From Acidimicrobiales bacterium (GTDB taxonomy: Bacteria > Actinomycetota > Acidimicrobiia > Acidimicrobiales > UBA8592), in contig JASLWO010000055.1 in assembly GCA_030740795.1 (NCBI GenBank), positions 1 to 52,486 on the forward strand: 52,486 nucleotides of DNA, in the 5' to 3' direction. The notes beneath the pieces are model-generated. The model was not told the DNA's origin, did not search any database, and saw only the letters and a program-made list of their open reading frames with translations. A program made the position numbers and the translations under genes. Below are positions 1 through 8,703 of the stretch, in pieces (position 1 is the stretch's first letter; each line of letters begins with the position of its first letter).

Positions 1-445
1 AAGCGCCGATAGCGACCCGGCTGCCATCAGAGGACATCGCCACCGAAAAACCTGACCGGTCGCTTACGGCTTCGCCATCAATGTCAGCGCCGAGTTGCGG
101 CCACGCCGGCCCATTCCAACAGTAGATACGCACATGACCCGAATTATTACCGTCCCCATCATTGATGTAAGAGCCGATAGCGACCCGGCTGCCATCAGAG
201 GACATCGCCACCGACCAGCCTGACCGGTCGTCTGCGGCTTCGCCATCAATGTCAGCGCCGAGTTGCGTCCACGCCGTACCATTCCAACTGTAGATACGCA
301 CATGACCCGAATCAGAATAGCTACCATCATTGGTGTAAGCGCCGATAGCGACCCGGCTGCCATCAGAGGACATCGCCACCGACCAGCCTGACCGGTCGTA
401 TGCGGCTTCGCCATCAATGTCAGCGCCGAGCTGGGTCCAAGGTGA
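1..445 (-). repeat. Tandem 168-nt (56-codon) coding repeats
   Basis: The same word (gccgatagcgacccggct) begins at 5, 173 and 341, giving an exact 168-nt period twice. Copies are nearly identical at DNA level apart from short variable patches (for example near 45-50, 140-170 and 310-335), which correspond to loops between blades. The array continues past the left edge. High identity makes copy-number change by recombination or slippage plausible. Confidence 0.9.
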
Positions 446-550
446 CAATGCTGACACCGGCTCCTGCTCAATGATCAACAAACTAGAAAAAATCAAAAAA
501 ACCACTGCAGAGAAAAAAGAAACGTTATGTAAAAATCTTTTAACCAACAC
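1..550 (-). CDS. Secreted repeat protein (integrin/FG-GAP-like beta-propeller repeats), N-terminal part, 3' end outside window
   Basis: Read on the minus strand from a GTG at 550, the frame stays open to the window edge, so about 183 residues are present and the C-terminus is missing. The N-terminus begins MLVKRFLHNV, continues with a hydrophobic stretch (about residues 10-27) and has a likely signal-peptidase site after VSA (about residue 34). It then enters 56-residue repeats containing VAMSSDGSRVAIGA, SGHVRIYSWNG and QLGADIDGEAA. Such repeats resemble FG-GAP/integrin-like propeller blades in large secreted proteins of aquatic bacteria. The repeat DNA is clearly more GC-rich than the signal-peptide region and the neighbouring genes. 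The exact function is not known. GTG is chosen because it gives a clean signal peptide; no strong ribosome binding site is seen. Divergent from the cupin gene. Confidence 0.8.
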   Translation of the reverse strand, partial: MLVKRFLHNVSFFSAVVFLIFSSLLIIEQEPVSALSPWTQLGADIDGEAAYDRSGWSVAMSSDGSRVAIGAYTNDGSYSDSGHVRIYSWNGTAWTQLGADIDGEAADDRSGWSVAMSSDGSRVAIGSYINDGDGNNSGHVRIYCWNGPAWPQLGADIDGEAVSDRSGFSVAMSSDGSRVAIGA

Positions 551-695
551 GGCACTCTCACTTGTTTTCTGTACCGAGTAGTCTCCCATATGACGTTATC
601 TGGTTCCATATTTTGTAACTATCTAACAATTGCGAAGGAACGATAATAGAAACGGTGGATTGTTCATTTAATAATACGAGTGCCATAGTGGATGT

Positions 696-1067
696 ATGCC
701 ACCACAAATCCATGTGCACAAAAACTTCCAATCCGGAATCGCTGATGTGATGAAAGACATCGCTAAAACAGGGTTTTGGCCCACCACACTTGTTTCTAAG
801 CCAAGCCCACCCCCATACCTTCATTGGCATCGGATGGAAGCCCATGGCTACGTCATGGAAGGAACCACATGGATTTTGGATGGTGAAACCGGACAACAAT
901 TAACAGTTGAACCAGGAGACAAACTTGTCATCCCTCCAGGCGCTCTCCATATCGAAGGAGAAGCAGAAACAGACGTCACCTATATAGTCGCAATCCCTAC
1001 AACGCAATCACTCATCAAAGCATTTGAGTTAATGCCCGCCGACCATCCAGACCGGCCTTTGCAATAA
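696..1067 (+). CDS. Small cupin-domain protein
   Basis: A 123-residue protein with one cupin barrel. Cupin motif 1 is seen around residues 42-62 (HWHRMEAHGYVMEG, then G at the strand turn), and motif 2 around residues 73-88 (PGDKLVIPPGALH), supplying the His/Glu set that normally binds one metal ion. Single-domain cupins of this size range from metal-dependent enzymes to small-molecule sensors, so the substrate cannot be told. The next gene, a flavin oxidase, starts 11 nt after the stop and an SDR follows, suggesting a three-gene sugar or aldonate oxidation operon. An ATG four bases upstream (692) is out of frame; 696 is the start in the cupin frame. Confidence 0.75.
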   Translation: MPPQIHVHKNFQSGIADVMKDIAKTGFWPTTLVSKPSPPPYLHWHRMEAHGYVMEGTTWILDGETGQQLTVEPGDKLVIPPGALHIEGEAETDVTYIVAIPTTQSLIKAFELMPADHPDRPLQ

Positions 1068-1078
1068 AACTCAATGAC

Positions 1079-2257
1079 ATGGTTTCAACATTTTCAAACT
1101 GGTCCGGACTTATAACCAGCTCGCCGGAAACCATCCAGTCCATCTCAAACCTTGAAGAAGCCAAAAAAGCGATCACCTACGCTGAACACAACGGACTCAC
1201 TATCCGAACCATGGGATCAACTCATTCCCATTCACCTATTCTCCACAATGACGGAGGGGTGATCCTTACCACCGATAATCTCACCGGACCCATAACCATT
1301 GACGAAAAAAACAGCACGGCGACGATACCGGCAGGAATGAAATTATCTGTAGCGACCCAAGAACTTTGGGATCAAGGGTTCTCATTAATCAACCAGGGAG
1401 ATGTAGACGTCCAATCCATAGCCGGACTGGTCGCTACCGGCGTGCACGGAACTGGAATAACGCACCCATCGATAAGCTCCCAAGTAGCAGACGTATCAAT
1501 CCTGACAGCGGAGAACAAACTCATCCAAGCAGCACAAACCCATGAAATATTAGAAGCAGCCCGCCTAAACCTCGGAGTACTCGGCATCGTCATGGAAATA
1601 ACACTTACTGTTGTCCCTAGTTTTTACTTACATGAACATCATTGGGCAGAAACTTCCGAATCTATTACAGGAAAAGTTGACAAACTCGTCACAGAAAACG
1701 ACCACTTTGAGTTCTTCTGGAACCCGATCAACGACATGGCATACGCCAAAACATTAAACCCACACGAAGGCCCTTCAGATACGCTTCCTCAAACAAAAGG
1801 GCAGTACATTGACAAAGCGCACAAGGTATTTCCATCAGAACGAGCAGAGAAGCACACAGAAATGGAATACTCGATCCCATTTGAATCAGGATTAGATTGC
1901 TTCCAAAATATAAGGACATTAATACAGAGCGGAAATCATGACATTAAATGGCCAGTAGAATACCGAACCGTCGCCGCAGACACCGGATGGATAAGCCCTG
2001 CAAGGGACAGAAAAACAGTCACGATTTCAATCCACCAAAGCACTACCGAACCCCATGAACCTTTCTTCAGAGAAGCTGAAGAAATCTTCTTAACATACGC
2101 TGGCAGACCCCACTGGGGGAAACGCCATTACCTCAATAGAGAACAAATCACATCCATATACGATGACGGTTGGAAAAAATTTTGGGCAATTCAACAAAAA
2201 ATAGACCCAATGGGATTATTCGTTAATGACTACATGCAGAACCTACGCCCTGAGTAA
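1079..2257 (+). CDS. FAD-linked oxidase, aldonolactone oxidase (ALO) family
   Basis: A 392-residue protein of the D-arabinono-1,4-lactone/L-gulono-lactone oxidase type. The N-terminal half is a PCMH/VAO-type FAD domain: the GSTHSHSP stretch (His49 or His51) lies where family members attach FAD covalently, and DVDVQSIAGLVATGVHGTG (about residues 107-126) is the second flavin-binding segment. The C-terminal half ends with PHWGKRH and DPMGLFVNDYM, typical of the ALO C-terminal domain. Family members oxidise sugar lactones or polyols with oxygen, producing peroxide; the substrate is not predictable here. It lies between a cupin and an SDR, probably one transcription unit. Slightly shorter than many family members, with no signal peptide. 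Confidence 0.82.
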   Translation: MVSTFSNWSGLITSSPETIQSISNLEEAKKAITYAEHNGLTIRTMGSTHSHSPILHNDGGVILTTDNLTGPITIDEKNSTATIPAGMKLSVATQELWDQGFSLINQGDVDVQSIAGLVATGVHGTGITHPSISSQVADVSILTAENKLIQAAQTHEILEAARLNLGVLGIVMEITLTVVPSFYLHEHHWAETSESITGKVDKLVTENDHFEFFWNPINDMAYAKTLNPHEGPSDTLPQTKGQYIDKAHKVFPSERAEKHTEMEYSIPFESGLDCFQNIRTLIQSGNHDIKWPVEYRTVAADTGWISPARDRKTVTISIHQSTTEPHEPFFREAEEIFLTYAGRPHWGKRHYLNREQITSIYDDGWKKFWAIQQKIDPMGLFVNDYMQNLRPE

Positions 2258-2330
2258 ACGTTTCCCATTCAGGGATGACATGAAGCGAAGAAAAGGCTAA
2301 CGTTTCCACTGTCCATAACCGGAGGTCCAT

Positions 2331-3104
2331 ATGATTCCAAACCTTATCAACCAATTCCGTATCGATGGAAAGATAGCTGTTATCACAGGAGCGAGCAGAG
2401 GCATCGGGGAGGGCATAGCGATAGGTCTCGCTGATGCCGGAGCGACAGTAATAATTACCGCTAGAGACCAAGAACGACTTGAAGGCGTAGCCAACACGAT
2501 AAGCGAACGCGGCGGTAAATGCAGCGTCATCGTAGGAGACATAACCGATGAGGCCACCATTGATAAACTCGTCTCTCACGCAATGCAAAACCACGGACAA
2601 TTAGATATTTGGGTCAGTAACGCAGGGACCTCAGACCATCCAGGGTCTTTCACTTTTAAAGATTTCCCCTCATGGCATTGGGATCAACAAATAGCGTTAA
2701 ATCTTCGACCACATTTCATCGCTGCAAAGGCATGCTCTGAAGTAATGCAACCAGGGTCATCTATTATCGGGATTTCCTCTATCGCCGGCATGCGTCCAGC
2801 TGTTCGTTTCGCAGCATACGGAGCAGCGAAAGCAGGAATGAATAATTTCACAGAAACACTATCGATTGAACTCGCACCCAAAGGAATACGAGCAAACGCT
2901 GTTTCCCCCGGTCAAGTACCAACAGAAGCAACTACCAGAGTCGGCGGGATACCCCCGGAACAATTTGAAAAACTTGGCAGTCAAATCCCTTTACAACGCG
3001 TCGGAACACCCATGGATATAGCAGCAGCTGTCCTCTATCTGGTTTCTGACGCTGGAAGTTGGGTAACTGGGCAGAACCTTGTCGTAGCTGGAGGAGTAAC
3101 GTAA
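2331..3104 (+). CDS. Short-chain dehydrogenase/reductase (SDR), classical type
   Basis: A 257-residue classical SDR with intact motifs: TGASRGIG for NAD(P) binding (about 19-26), GDITD (about 68-72), SNAG (about 91-94), an active-site Ser in SSIAG and YGAAK (Tyr/Lys) about 13 residues later, and the PG step after the sixth strand. The C-terminus (GQNLVVAGGVT) matches the usual oligomer interface. A clear GGAGGT site lies just upstream of ATG 2331. It follows the ALO-type oxidase by 73 nt on the same strand and converges with pheA after only 4 nt. The substrate is unknown; the neighbours suggest a sugar or polyol derivative. Confidence 0.85.
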   Translation: MIPNLINQFRIDGKIAVITGASRGIGEGIAIGLADAGATVIITARDQERLEGVANTISERGGKCSVIVGDITDEATIDKLVSHAMQNHGQLDIWVSNAGTSDHPGSFTFKDFPSWHWDQQIALNLRPHFIAAKACSEVMQPGSSIIGISSIAGMRPAVRFAAYGAAKAGMNNFTETLSIELAPKGIRANAVSPGQVPTEATTRVGGIPPEQFEKLGSQIPLQRVGTPMDIAAAVLYLVSDAGSWVTGQNLVVAGGVT

Positions 3105-3108
3105 CCCT

Positions 3109-4071
3109 TCAACGAAGTTTCGACCGAATCGAATCCAACCAACTTTGAGCTTTATCCAAAGCATCATTTGATTCCTGCCGGACCTCTTCAGCTTGTTCCC
3201 CAGCAGCCGGATAAGAACCAAGGAACTTCACTCGCACATCTTTTGCTTGTAATGTCTTCAAACAATCAGCCATCATTGAATCAGCTATATGCCCTTCCAA
3301 ATCCAAGAAAAAACAGTAATTACCTAAAGCTTCCCGAGTGGGACGTGATTCAAGCTTTGTCAGATTGATAGACCGGGCTGCAAATTCCTGAAGTATCGCA
3401 AGTAAAGAACCTGGCTTATCAGATTGTTGAAACACCACGATACTGGTCTTATCATGCCCAGTAGGGGCAGGGATCCCATCTCTAGCTATGAGAACAAAAC
3501 GTGTCTGATTTCCGGAATGATCTTCAATGCCTTCAGCAACTATCTCCAATCCGTATTTTTCTGCGGCGAGACTTGTTCCAACAGCAGCAACGTTATCGCT
3601 GGAAACAGCAGCAAGCATTTGTGCAGCGTGCGCTGTTGAATTAGCGGCTTCAAGTTCCGCTTCCGGCAACCTATTCCGGAGAAAAGAACGAACCTGAGCG
3701 AGGGCATGCGGATATGAAATAACTTTTTCCACATCGTCAAGTGACGTTCCCTTCTTCACTAGAAGATTCATCGTTATTGGAATAACAACTTCACGTTGGA
3801 TCATCAATTCGCTATCAAAAGCTAAAGTATCTTGCACAACGTTGACAGTTCCCTCTATGGCGTTCTCAATAGCGCAAAACCCGAAATCAACTTTTCCCGT
3901 AGCTGTATTATGTAAAACATCTGAATGGCTACGGAACAAAACATGTTCAGATTCAGCTAAGTCGCTTTGAGTTAACAAAGCAGATTCCGTAAAAGTTCCC
4001 TCAGGGCCGAGGTAACCAACTTTTAATGATTTAAGTTCATCCACATCTGAAGGATAGGGCAGGAAGAACAA
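3109..4071 (-). CDS. pheA: Prephenate dehydratase
   Basis: A 320-residue monofunctional prephenate dehydratase, converting prephenate to phenylpyruvate in phenylalanine synthesis. The catalytic domain begins VGYLGPEGTFTE (about 18-29) and contains the conserved TRF triad (190-192). A regulatory ACT domain follows (about 208-287) with the phenylalanine-binding ESRP motif (241-244), so feedback inhibition by phenylalanine is expected. There is no chorismate mutase domain, as usual in Actinobacteria. The C-terminal extension of about 30 residues is helical and charged. The start is uncertain: TTG at 4071 gives the full frame, while a GTG ten residues in would still keep the whole domain; neither has a strong ribosome binding site. 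Confidence 0.93.
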   Translation of the reverse strand: MFFLPYPSDVDELKSLKVGYLGPEGTFTESALLTQSDLAESEHVLFRSHSDVLHNTATGKVDFGFCAIENAIEGTVNVVQDTLAFDSELMIQREVVIPITMNLLVKKGTSLDDVEKVISYPHALAQVRSFLRNRLPEAELEAANSTAHAAQMLAAVSSDNVAAVGTSLAAEKYGLEIVAEGIEDHSGNQTRFVLIARDGIPAPTGHDKTSIVVFQQSDKPGSLLAILQEFAARSINLTKLESRPTREALGNYCFFLDLEGHIADSMMADCLKTLQAKDVRVKFLGSYPAAGEQAEEVRQESNDALDKAQSWLDSIRSKLR

Positions 4072-4133
4072 AACACACCGGTAATTTCGAAGAGAAACCC
4101 CGAAACGGCAACCAACACGCCTAAAGTTCTCCC

Positions 4134-4850
4134 ATGACTGAAGATCAATTATATTTCCGCCAACTCCTCTCCGGAAGAGACGTCGGAGCAGAAAACCAAA
4201 TCGCCCGCCAAATGGTCAATTTCATGTATGTCATTGGAGACCGCTCAACAGGGGAAGCTATCGTCATTGACCCAGCGTATGACCCGCAGGGACTCGTTGA
4301 CATAGTCGAAGAAGACGGTATGAAACTCACCGGGGTACTAGCCACCCACTACCACCCAGACCACATCGGGGGAGACATGATGGGATTCAGTATCTCAGGA
4401 ATAACCGACCTTCTAGAACTCACATCAATACCCATACATGTACAAAAAGAAGAAGCAGAACTCGTTGATAAAGTCACCGGAGTGGGCCAAGAGAATCTAG
4501 TCACCCACGAAAGCGGCGACAAAATCAACGTTGGTTCAATAGAAATTGAACTCATCCACACACCTGGACATACTCCAGGAAGCCAATGCTTTCTCGTTGA
4601 GAACAGGCTCGTAGCAGGAGACACTCTTTTCCTTGATGGATGCGGAAGGACCGACCTTCCCGGTGGAGACCCAAGACAAATGTATGAAAGCCTCACCAAA
4701 CGACTATCAAAAGTCCCTGACGACGCCACACTATTCCCCGGCCATCTCTACTCTCCTAAACCTTCTCAATCAATGGGAGAAACCCGACAACACAATTACG
4801 TGTTCACCCCGAATTCGCCAGAACAATGGATGGCGATGTTTGGCGGATGA
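4134..4850 (+). CDS. Metallo-beta-lactamase-fold hydrolase (glyoxalase II-like)
   Basis: A 238-residue MBL-fold protein with the full metal-binding set: HYHPDH (His72, His74, Asp76, His77), His146 in TPGHTPGS, Asp163 in AGDTLF and His204 in FPGH. The arrangement is that of hydroxyacyl-thiol hydrolases and related persulfide dioxygenases, which act on thioesters of small thiols; in Actinobacteria the thiol would be mycothiol rather than glutathione, but the sequence does not prove this. Residues 81-93 form an insert between metal motifs. It diverges from pheA with 62 nt between starts and is followed 35 nt later by a PPOX-fold gene. Confidence 0.82.
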   Translation: MTEDQLYFRQLLSGRDVGAENQIARQMVNFMYVIGDRSTGEAIVIDPAYDPQGLVDIVEEDGMKLTGVLATHYHPDHIGGDMMGFSISGITDLLELTSIPIHVQKEEAELVDKVTGVGQENLVTHESGDKINVGSIEIELIHTPGHTPGSQCFLVENRLVAGDTLFLDGCGRTDLPGGDPRQMYESLTKRLSKVPDDATLFPGHLYSPKPSQSMGETRQHNYVFTPNSPEQWMAMFGG

Positions 4851-4885
4851 AAACTTTCATCGCCTAGTAATCAAGAAGTACCAGC

Positions 4886-5281
4886 ATGGAAACAATTGAA
4901 CTAAACCCCGAGATGAAAAAATTTGTTACCGAACGCCACCTAGCGTCGTTAACTATTGTTACCCCAGAAGGAAGACCTCACGTAACACCAGTTGGATTCA
5001 CTTGGGATTCAGATAGCCAACTAGTTCGTGTTATTACATGGGCTGGAAGTTTCAAAACAAAAACCTTAGACCGTTCAGAAACACCACTTAAAGCAGCTAT
5101 TAGTCAAGTTGACGGAGGTAGGTGGATCACCTTAGAAGGAACCGCTGTTGTCACGGCAGATAAAAATAGGTGTGCTGAGGGAACAAAACGTTATTCAACT
5201 AGATACTCCAAACCCAAAGACAGAGGATCTGACAGAAGAGTGATTGAGATAAGTGTTGAACGTGTGATGGGAAGGGCATAA
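4886..5281 (+). CDS. PPOX-class F420/FMN-binding protein
   Basis: A 131-residue split-barrel protein of the pyridoxamine-5'-phosphate-oxidase-like superfamily. HLASLTIVTPEGRPHVTPVGFTW (18-40; opening strands and cofactor loop) and the later WITLEGTAVV strand match the F420-dependent PPOX subgroup common in Actinobacteria. Such proteins reduce unsaturated or quinone-like substrates with F420H2, or bind flavin or haem; the specific reaction is unknown. It follows the MBL-fold gene closely and precedes tRNA-Leu by 71 nt. A second PPOX protein of different sequence lies at 36489-36908. Confidence 0.8.
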   Translation: METIELNPEMKKFVTERHLASLTIVTPEGRPHVTPVGFTWDSDSQLVRVITWAGSFKTKTLDRSETPLKAAISQVDGGRWITLEGTAVVTADKNRCAEGTKRYSTRYSKPKDRGSDRRVIEISVERVMGRA

Positions 5282-5352
5282 ACCAGACAATGAACGAAGC
5301 GGCAACTGATTTGCCAAGAATAAAGGCACAAGCGGTAACCTCAATGACACTC

Positions 5353-5436
5353 GCGCGAGTGGCGGAATTGGCAGACGCGCAGGCTTCAGGTGCCTGTGTC
5401 CTTCGGGATGTGAGGGTTCAAATCCCTCCTCGCGCA
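5353..5436 (+). tRNA. tRNA-Leu (anticodon CAG)
   Basis: Acceptor arms GCGCGAG (5353-5359) and CTCGCGC (5429-5435) pair perfectly, with discriminator A at 5436. The anticodon stem CAGGC/GCCTG encloses loop TTCAGGT, giving anticodon CAG. A long variable arm, as required for a class II Leu tRNA, is present, and the T-loop reads GGTTCAAATCC. CCA is not encoded. Confidence 0.97.
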
Positions 5437-5500
5437 CACGAAAATCCTAAAAACACTGACTAGAAAAAATGTACAAATGGCGAAAGAACACATATAGAGA

Positions 5501-8005
5501 ATGAGATATTTAAAATTAGTACTCGGAACAGCGACACTCGGTTTCTCACTTTTTCTAACTTTTACTAACACAGCGCACGCACAAACAGAGGAAAATCAAA
5601 CAGTATCTTCGGTGAGTGAATTACCGCAAGGCCCTGATTTCAATGGAGATGGATACGACGACCTTGTAATAGCAGCAACAGGAGAACGGTTCGGTGATGG
5701 GATTGCTACAGGAGCTGTCACTATTTTGTTCGGGGGCCCAGATCAACGATTCTCAGATAGTTTACTACTACACCAAGGCCTAGTCACTGTCGAAGGCAAT
5801 AACGAACCCTATGACAGATTCGGTTCAAGAACCATACATGGCGACTTCAACGGAGATGGACTAGATGACCTTATTATCAGCGCCCCCTACAAGGATGTAG
5901 ATGGGAAAAAAGATGTTGGCATGATTTGGCTATTAGAAGGAATTGAAGGGGGGATGGGGATTATAACAATCGCGAATTCTTTTGATTTAACCATGTTCAT
6001 CGACCCTACCCTCATCAACGAATCCGACAATTGGGGAGAAATGCTCGCTGTCGGAGATTTCAATGGTGACCAATTCGATGACCTTGTCGTAAGCGCCCCC
6101 AATAGCGACTGGCGAAATAGAACAGATGTTGGAACAATCGTAATTCTGCATGGGAGCGAAAATGGTTTAGATAACTCTGAAGCAAAAATATTTACTCAAA
6201 TGACACCAGGAGTTCCAGATGCCAGCGAAGTTAATGACCGCTGGGGATCAGCACTAACCGCAGGAGATTTCAATAATGACGGCTTTGATGATTTAGGGAT
6301 CGGCTCCCCAGGCGAAAATTATGGCTTTCTCACATTCGTTGGCGCCTTAACCATTATGTACGGGGGGGAAGAAGGGTTAAGTAGCCAAGGTGCTCAAAGA
6401 TTTCACCAAAATTCACCAAATGTCCCTGACAGAAACGAAGAAAATGATCAATGGGGAACCATTCTTACCTCTGGCGACTTCAATCAAGATTCAATAGATG
6501 ACCTTATTATCGGAACGCCGAATGAAAGCAGCGGATCAAAGCAAATGACAGGATCTGTAACAGTTATGTACGGTTCATTAGACGGGATAACTCCAAAAAA
6601 GTCGAAACGGCTTCATCAAGGAAGTTTCAACATTCAAGATAACAGTGAAGAATTTGACCGCTGGGGGTCAGTCCTGACCACCGGTGATTTCAACGGAGAT
6701 TCACGTCTAGATCTAGCAATAGGAACCCCAGCCGAAAGCACAGAAACGCTTTACCAGTCAGGAGCGGTCACTATTCTCTATGGAAATACCATTGGACTGA
6801 GAGGCAGAGGATCCACCACATTTCACCAGGACCATCAGGCACTGGCATTAAATGCTCAAAATGCCGACCATTGGGGGGGTTCTCTCGGTGCTCTTGACCT
6901 GAATGGAGATGGCATATCCGAACTTATCGTCGGAGCGAGCGGTAAATCTATCGGCACTCAATTCGATTCCGGAATGGTTTCTCTTTTCTGGGGCACTGAA
7001 CAAGGGATTCTCCCAGAGTTCAGTAAATACATTGATCAAGATACATACGGTGTCCCCGATGAAAATAAAAGCACTGACTTCTGGGGACGTCTAGGGACGA
7101 CTGCTGACTTAACACTAGAGCGACCCGCTGTGGGATTAACGACCCTAGCGGGTGTAAACGTCGTTGTACTCGTAGAGTTTCCAAACACCGGAAACAACAT
7201 AGCTTCCTACATAGTGCGCACTCCCTGCGGACGAGCAGTTCGCGTCTACAGTGGAACGCCTGCCAATGACATACAGATAGTAATAGACCCAGGTCATGGC
7301 GGCGTTGACGGCGGGGCAGGATACTACGGCTTACGTGAACATTCAGTCAATCTCTCAGTCGCTGAGGCATTACAAGAAGAACTTACAGCACGAGGAATAA
7401 ATAGTTTCCTTACCAGAACCAGCACCTATCACATTCCTCTATCATCTCGAGGACTAATCGCAGACCACCTGCAAGCCAAAGCGATGATTTCCATACATCA
7501 CAACGCCCCTTACATTGCCCAGTCATCGCATCCAGGGACAGAAGCATTCGTTCAAACCAATTCGGTTAATTCAGCCCGTCTAGGAACCCTTGTTTATGAA
7601 TCCGTATATGAAGCATTAGATCAATTCTCTTGGATTCCTTGGACAAGTCAATACGATGCAGGCGTCATCAGAGTCTTAAACAATAGAGGAACAGACACTT
7701 ATGGAATGATGTCACGACCTAAGACACCGACAACACTGGTTGAACTTACCTACCTTGCGAACATTCACGAAGCGAACCTCATAAAATCAGCCCAATACCT
7801 CCCAGCTGTCACTACTGCCCTCGCAGATGCAGCCGAAGATTACCTTAATCAACCATTTGAAGGAGAATTCCCAACCACGACTAGGAACTTTACAGCTGCC
7901 GATGCCCCTGGTTACAACGTTTGTAAGGACCCTGAATTAGGGATACCTCTCATCTTTGATTTCGACCCCGAAGATATCGCACGAGGACTAAACATAAAAG
8001 AATAA
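5501..8005 (+). CDS. Secreted FG-GAP beta-propeller fused to N-acetylmuramoyl-L-alanine amidase
   Basis: An 834-residue protein with three parts. A signal peptide (about 1-28, ending AHA) directs secretion. Residues about 40-560 hold seven FG-GAP repeats, each with a Ca-binding loop of the type GDFNGDGxDDLxI (starting DFNGDGYDD, DFNGDGLDD, DFNGDQFDD, DFNNDGFDD, DFNQDSIDD, DFNGDSRLD, DLNGDGISE), predicting a seven-bladed integrin-like propeller. Residues about 590-785 are an Amidase_3 catalytic domain: zinc ligands His599 (DPGHGG), Glu613 and His666 (SIHHN), and catalytic Glu748 (VELTYL). It should cleave the lactyl-amide bond between peptidoglycan glycan and stem peptide. It lies 26 nt upstream of fhaA and the wall-elongation cluster, which supports a wall-remodelling role. 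The propeller may dock to a surface ligand; that is inference. Confidence 0.88.
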   Translation: MRYLKLVLGTATLGFSLFLTFTNTAHAQTEENQTVSSVSELPQGPDFNGDGYDDLVIAATGERFGDGIATGAVTILFGGPDQRFSDSLLLHQGLVTVEGNNEPYDRFGSRTIHGDFNGDGLDDLIISAPYKDVDGKKDVGMIWLLEGIEGGMGIITIANSFDLTMFIDPTLINESDNWGEMLAVGDFNGDQFDDLVVSAPNSDWRNRTDVGTIVILHGSENGLDNSEAKIFTQMTPGVPDASEVNDRWGSALTAGDFNNDGFDDLGIGSPGENYGFLTFVGALTIMYGGEEGLSSQGAQRFHQNSPNVPDRNEENDQWGTILTSGDFNQDSIDDLIIGTPNESSGSKQMTGSVTVMYGSLDGITPKKSKRLHQGSFNIQDNSEEFDRWGSVLTTGDFNGDSRLDLAIGTPAESTETLYQSGAVTILYGNTIGLRGRGSTTFHQDHQALALNAQNADHWGGSLGALDLNGDGISELIVGASGKSIGTQFDSGMVSLFWGTEQGILPEFSKYIDQDTYGVPDENKSTDFWGRLGTTADLTLERPAVGLTTLAGVNVVVLVEFPNTGNNIASYIVRTPCGRAVRVYSGTPANDIQIVIDPGHGGVDGGAGYYGLREHSVNLSVAEALQEELTARGINSFLTRTSTYHIPLSSRGLIADHLQAKAMISIHHNAPYIAQSSHPGTEAFVQTNSVNSARLGTLVYESVYEALDQFSWIPWTSQYDAGVIRVLNNRGTDTYGMMSRPKTPTTLVELTYLANIHEANLIKSAQYLPAVTTALADAAEDYLNQPFEGEFPTTTRNFTAADAPGYNVCKDPELGIPLIFDFDPEDIARGLNIKE

Positions 8006-8031
8006 AGACAACCTGCCAGTACAGTAAGAGT

Positions 8032-8691
8032 GTGGTTCTCAAAAAAATCGAACAACAACTAGAAAAACTTGTAGATGGCACATTCACGCGAGCCTTTCCA
8101 AGTTCAATAAAACCGGTGGAACTAGGAAAGAGAATCCAAAGAGAAGCAGAAGCGAACACAACCATAGGGGTTCAAGGACAGATCCTAATCCCTAACAAAT
8201 ACACAATTTACTTATCACCCGAAGATCTAGAGCAACTCCAACCAACTCTGAAATCCACCCAACGTGAACTTGAATCAACGATCCGCCATTATGCCGCAGA
8301 TGACAATTGCCATTTCCAAGGAACGCTAAATGTAGAAATCTTTCCCAAATCCTCCATAAAAACCGGGGCATTAGAAATACATAGCGCTTTCCAAGAGAAC
8401 CCAAAAGGAATCCCACCTGGTTCCCTAGTTAGCGAAAATGGTGAACGCATTATAATCAATGAAGAAACCTTGCGCTTTGGTCGTTCCAACGAATCAACAA
8501 TACAACTAGTAGATGCAGAAGTGAGCAGAAACCATGCCGAGATAAGGCTACTCGATGCATCATTTTTCTTAATAGATTTACAATCAACCAACGGAACTTT
8601 CGTTAATGGTCTTAAAGTCAACAAACACGCACTCTTGAACTTTGATCAAATAAAAATCGGCTCTACCTTTTACACATTCCAAACAAGCTAA
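8032..8691 (+). CDS. fhaA: FhaA-type FHA-domain protein
   Basis: A 219-residue protein with the FhaA architecture: an N-terminal DUF3662-like domain (about 1-115, beginning VLKKIEQQLEKLVDG) and a C-terminal FHA phosphothreonine-binding domain (about 140-219) with FGRSNES, SRNHAEI and the STNGTFVNG loop. Mycobacterial FhaA is a PknB substrate that binds phosphorylated partners and tempers peptidoglycan synthesis. The long disordered linker of mycobacterial FhaA is nearly absent, making this a compact version. Start is GTG 8032. It heads the fhaA...pknB cluster, but an enoyl-CoA hydratase gene separates it from fhaB. Confidence 0.9.
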   Translation: MVLKKIEQQLEKLVDGTFTRAFPSSIKPVELGKRIQREAEANTTIGVQGQILIPNKYTIYLSPEDLEQLQPTLKSTQRELESTIRHYAADDNCHFQGTLNVEIFPKSSIKTGALEIHSAFQENPKGIPPGSLVSENGERIIINEETLRFGRSNESTIQLVDAEVSRNHAEIRLLDASFFLIDLQSTNGTFVNGLKVNKHALLNFDQIKIGSTFYTFQTS

Positions 8692-8703
8692 CAGGGAGGT
8701 CTT

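Noticed and set aside
64-471. Open frame of 135 codons on the minus strand
   Set aside because: It is a different reading frame of the same GC-rich repeats; the frame giving a signal peptide and regular VAMSSDGSRVAIGA repeats is the real one and runs from 550 through the window edge.
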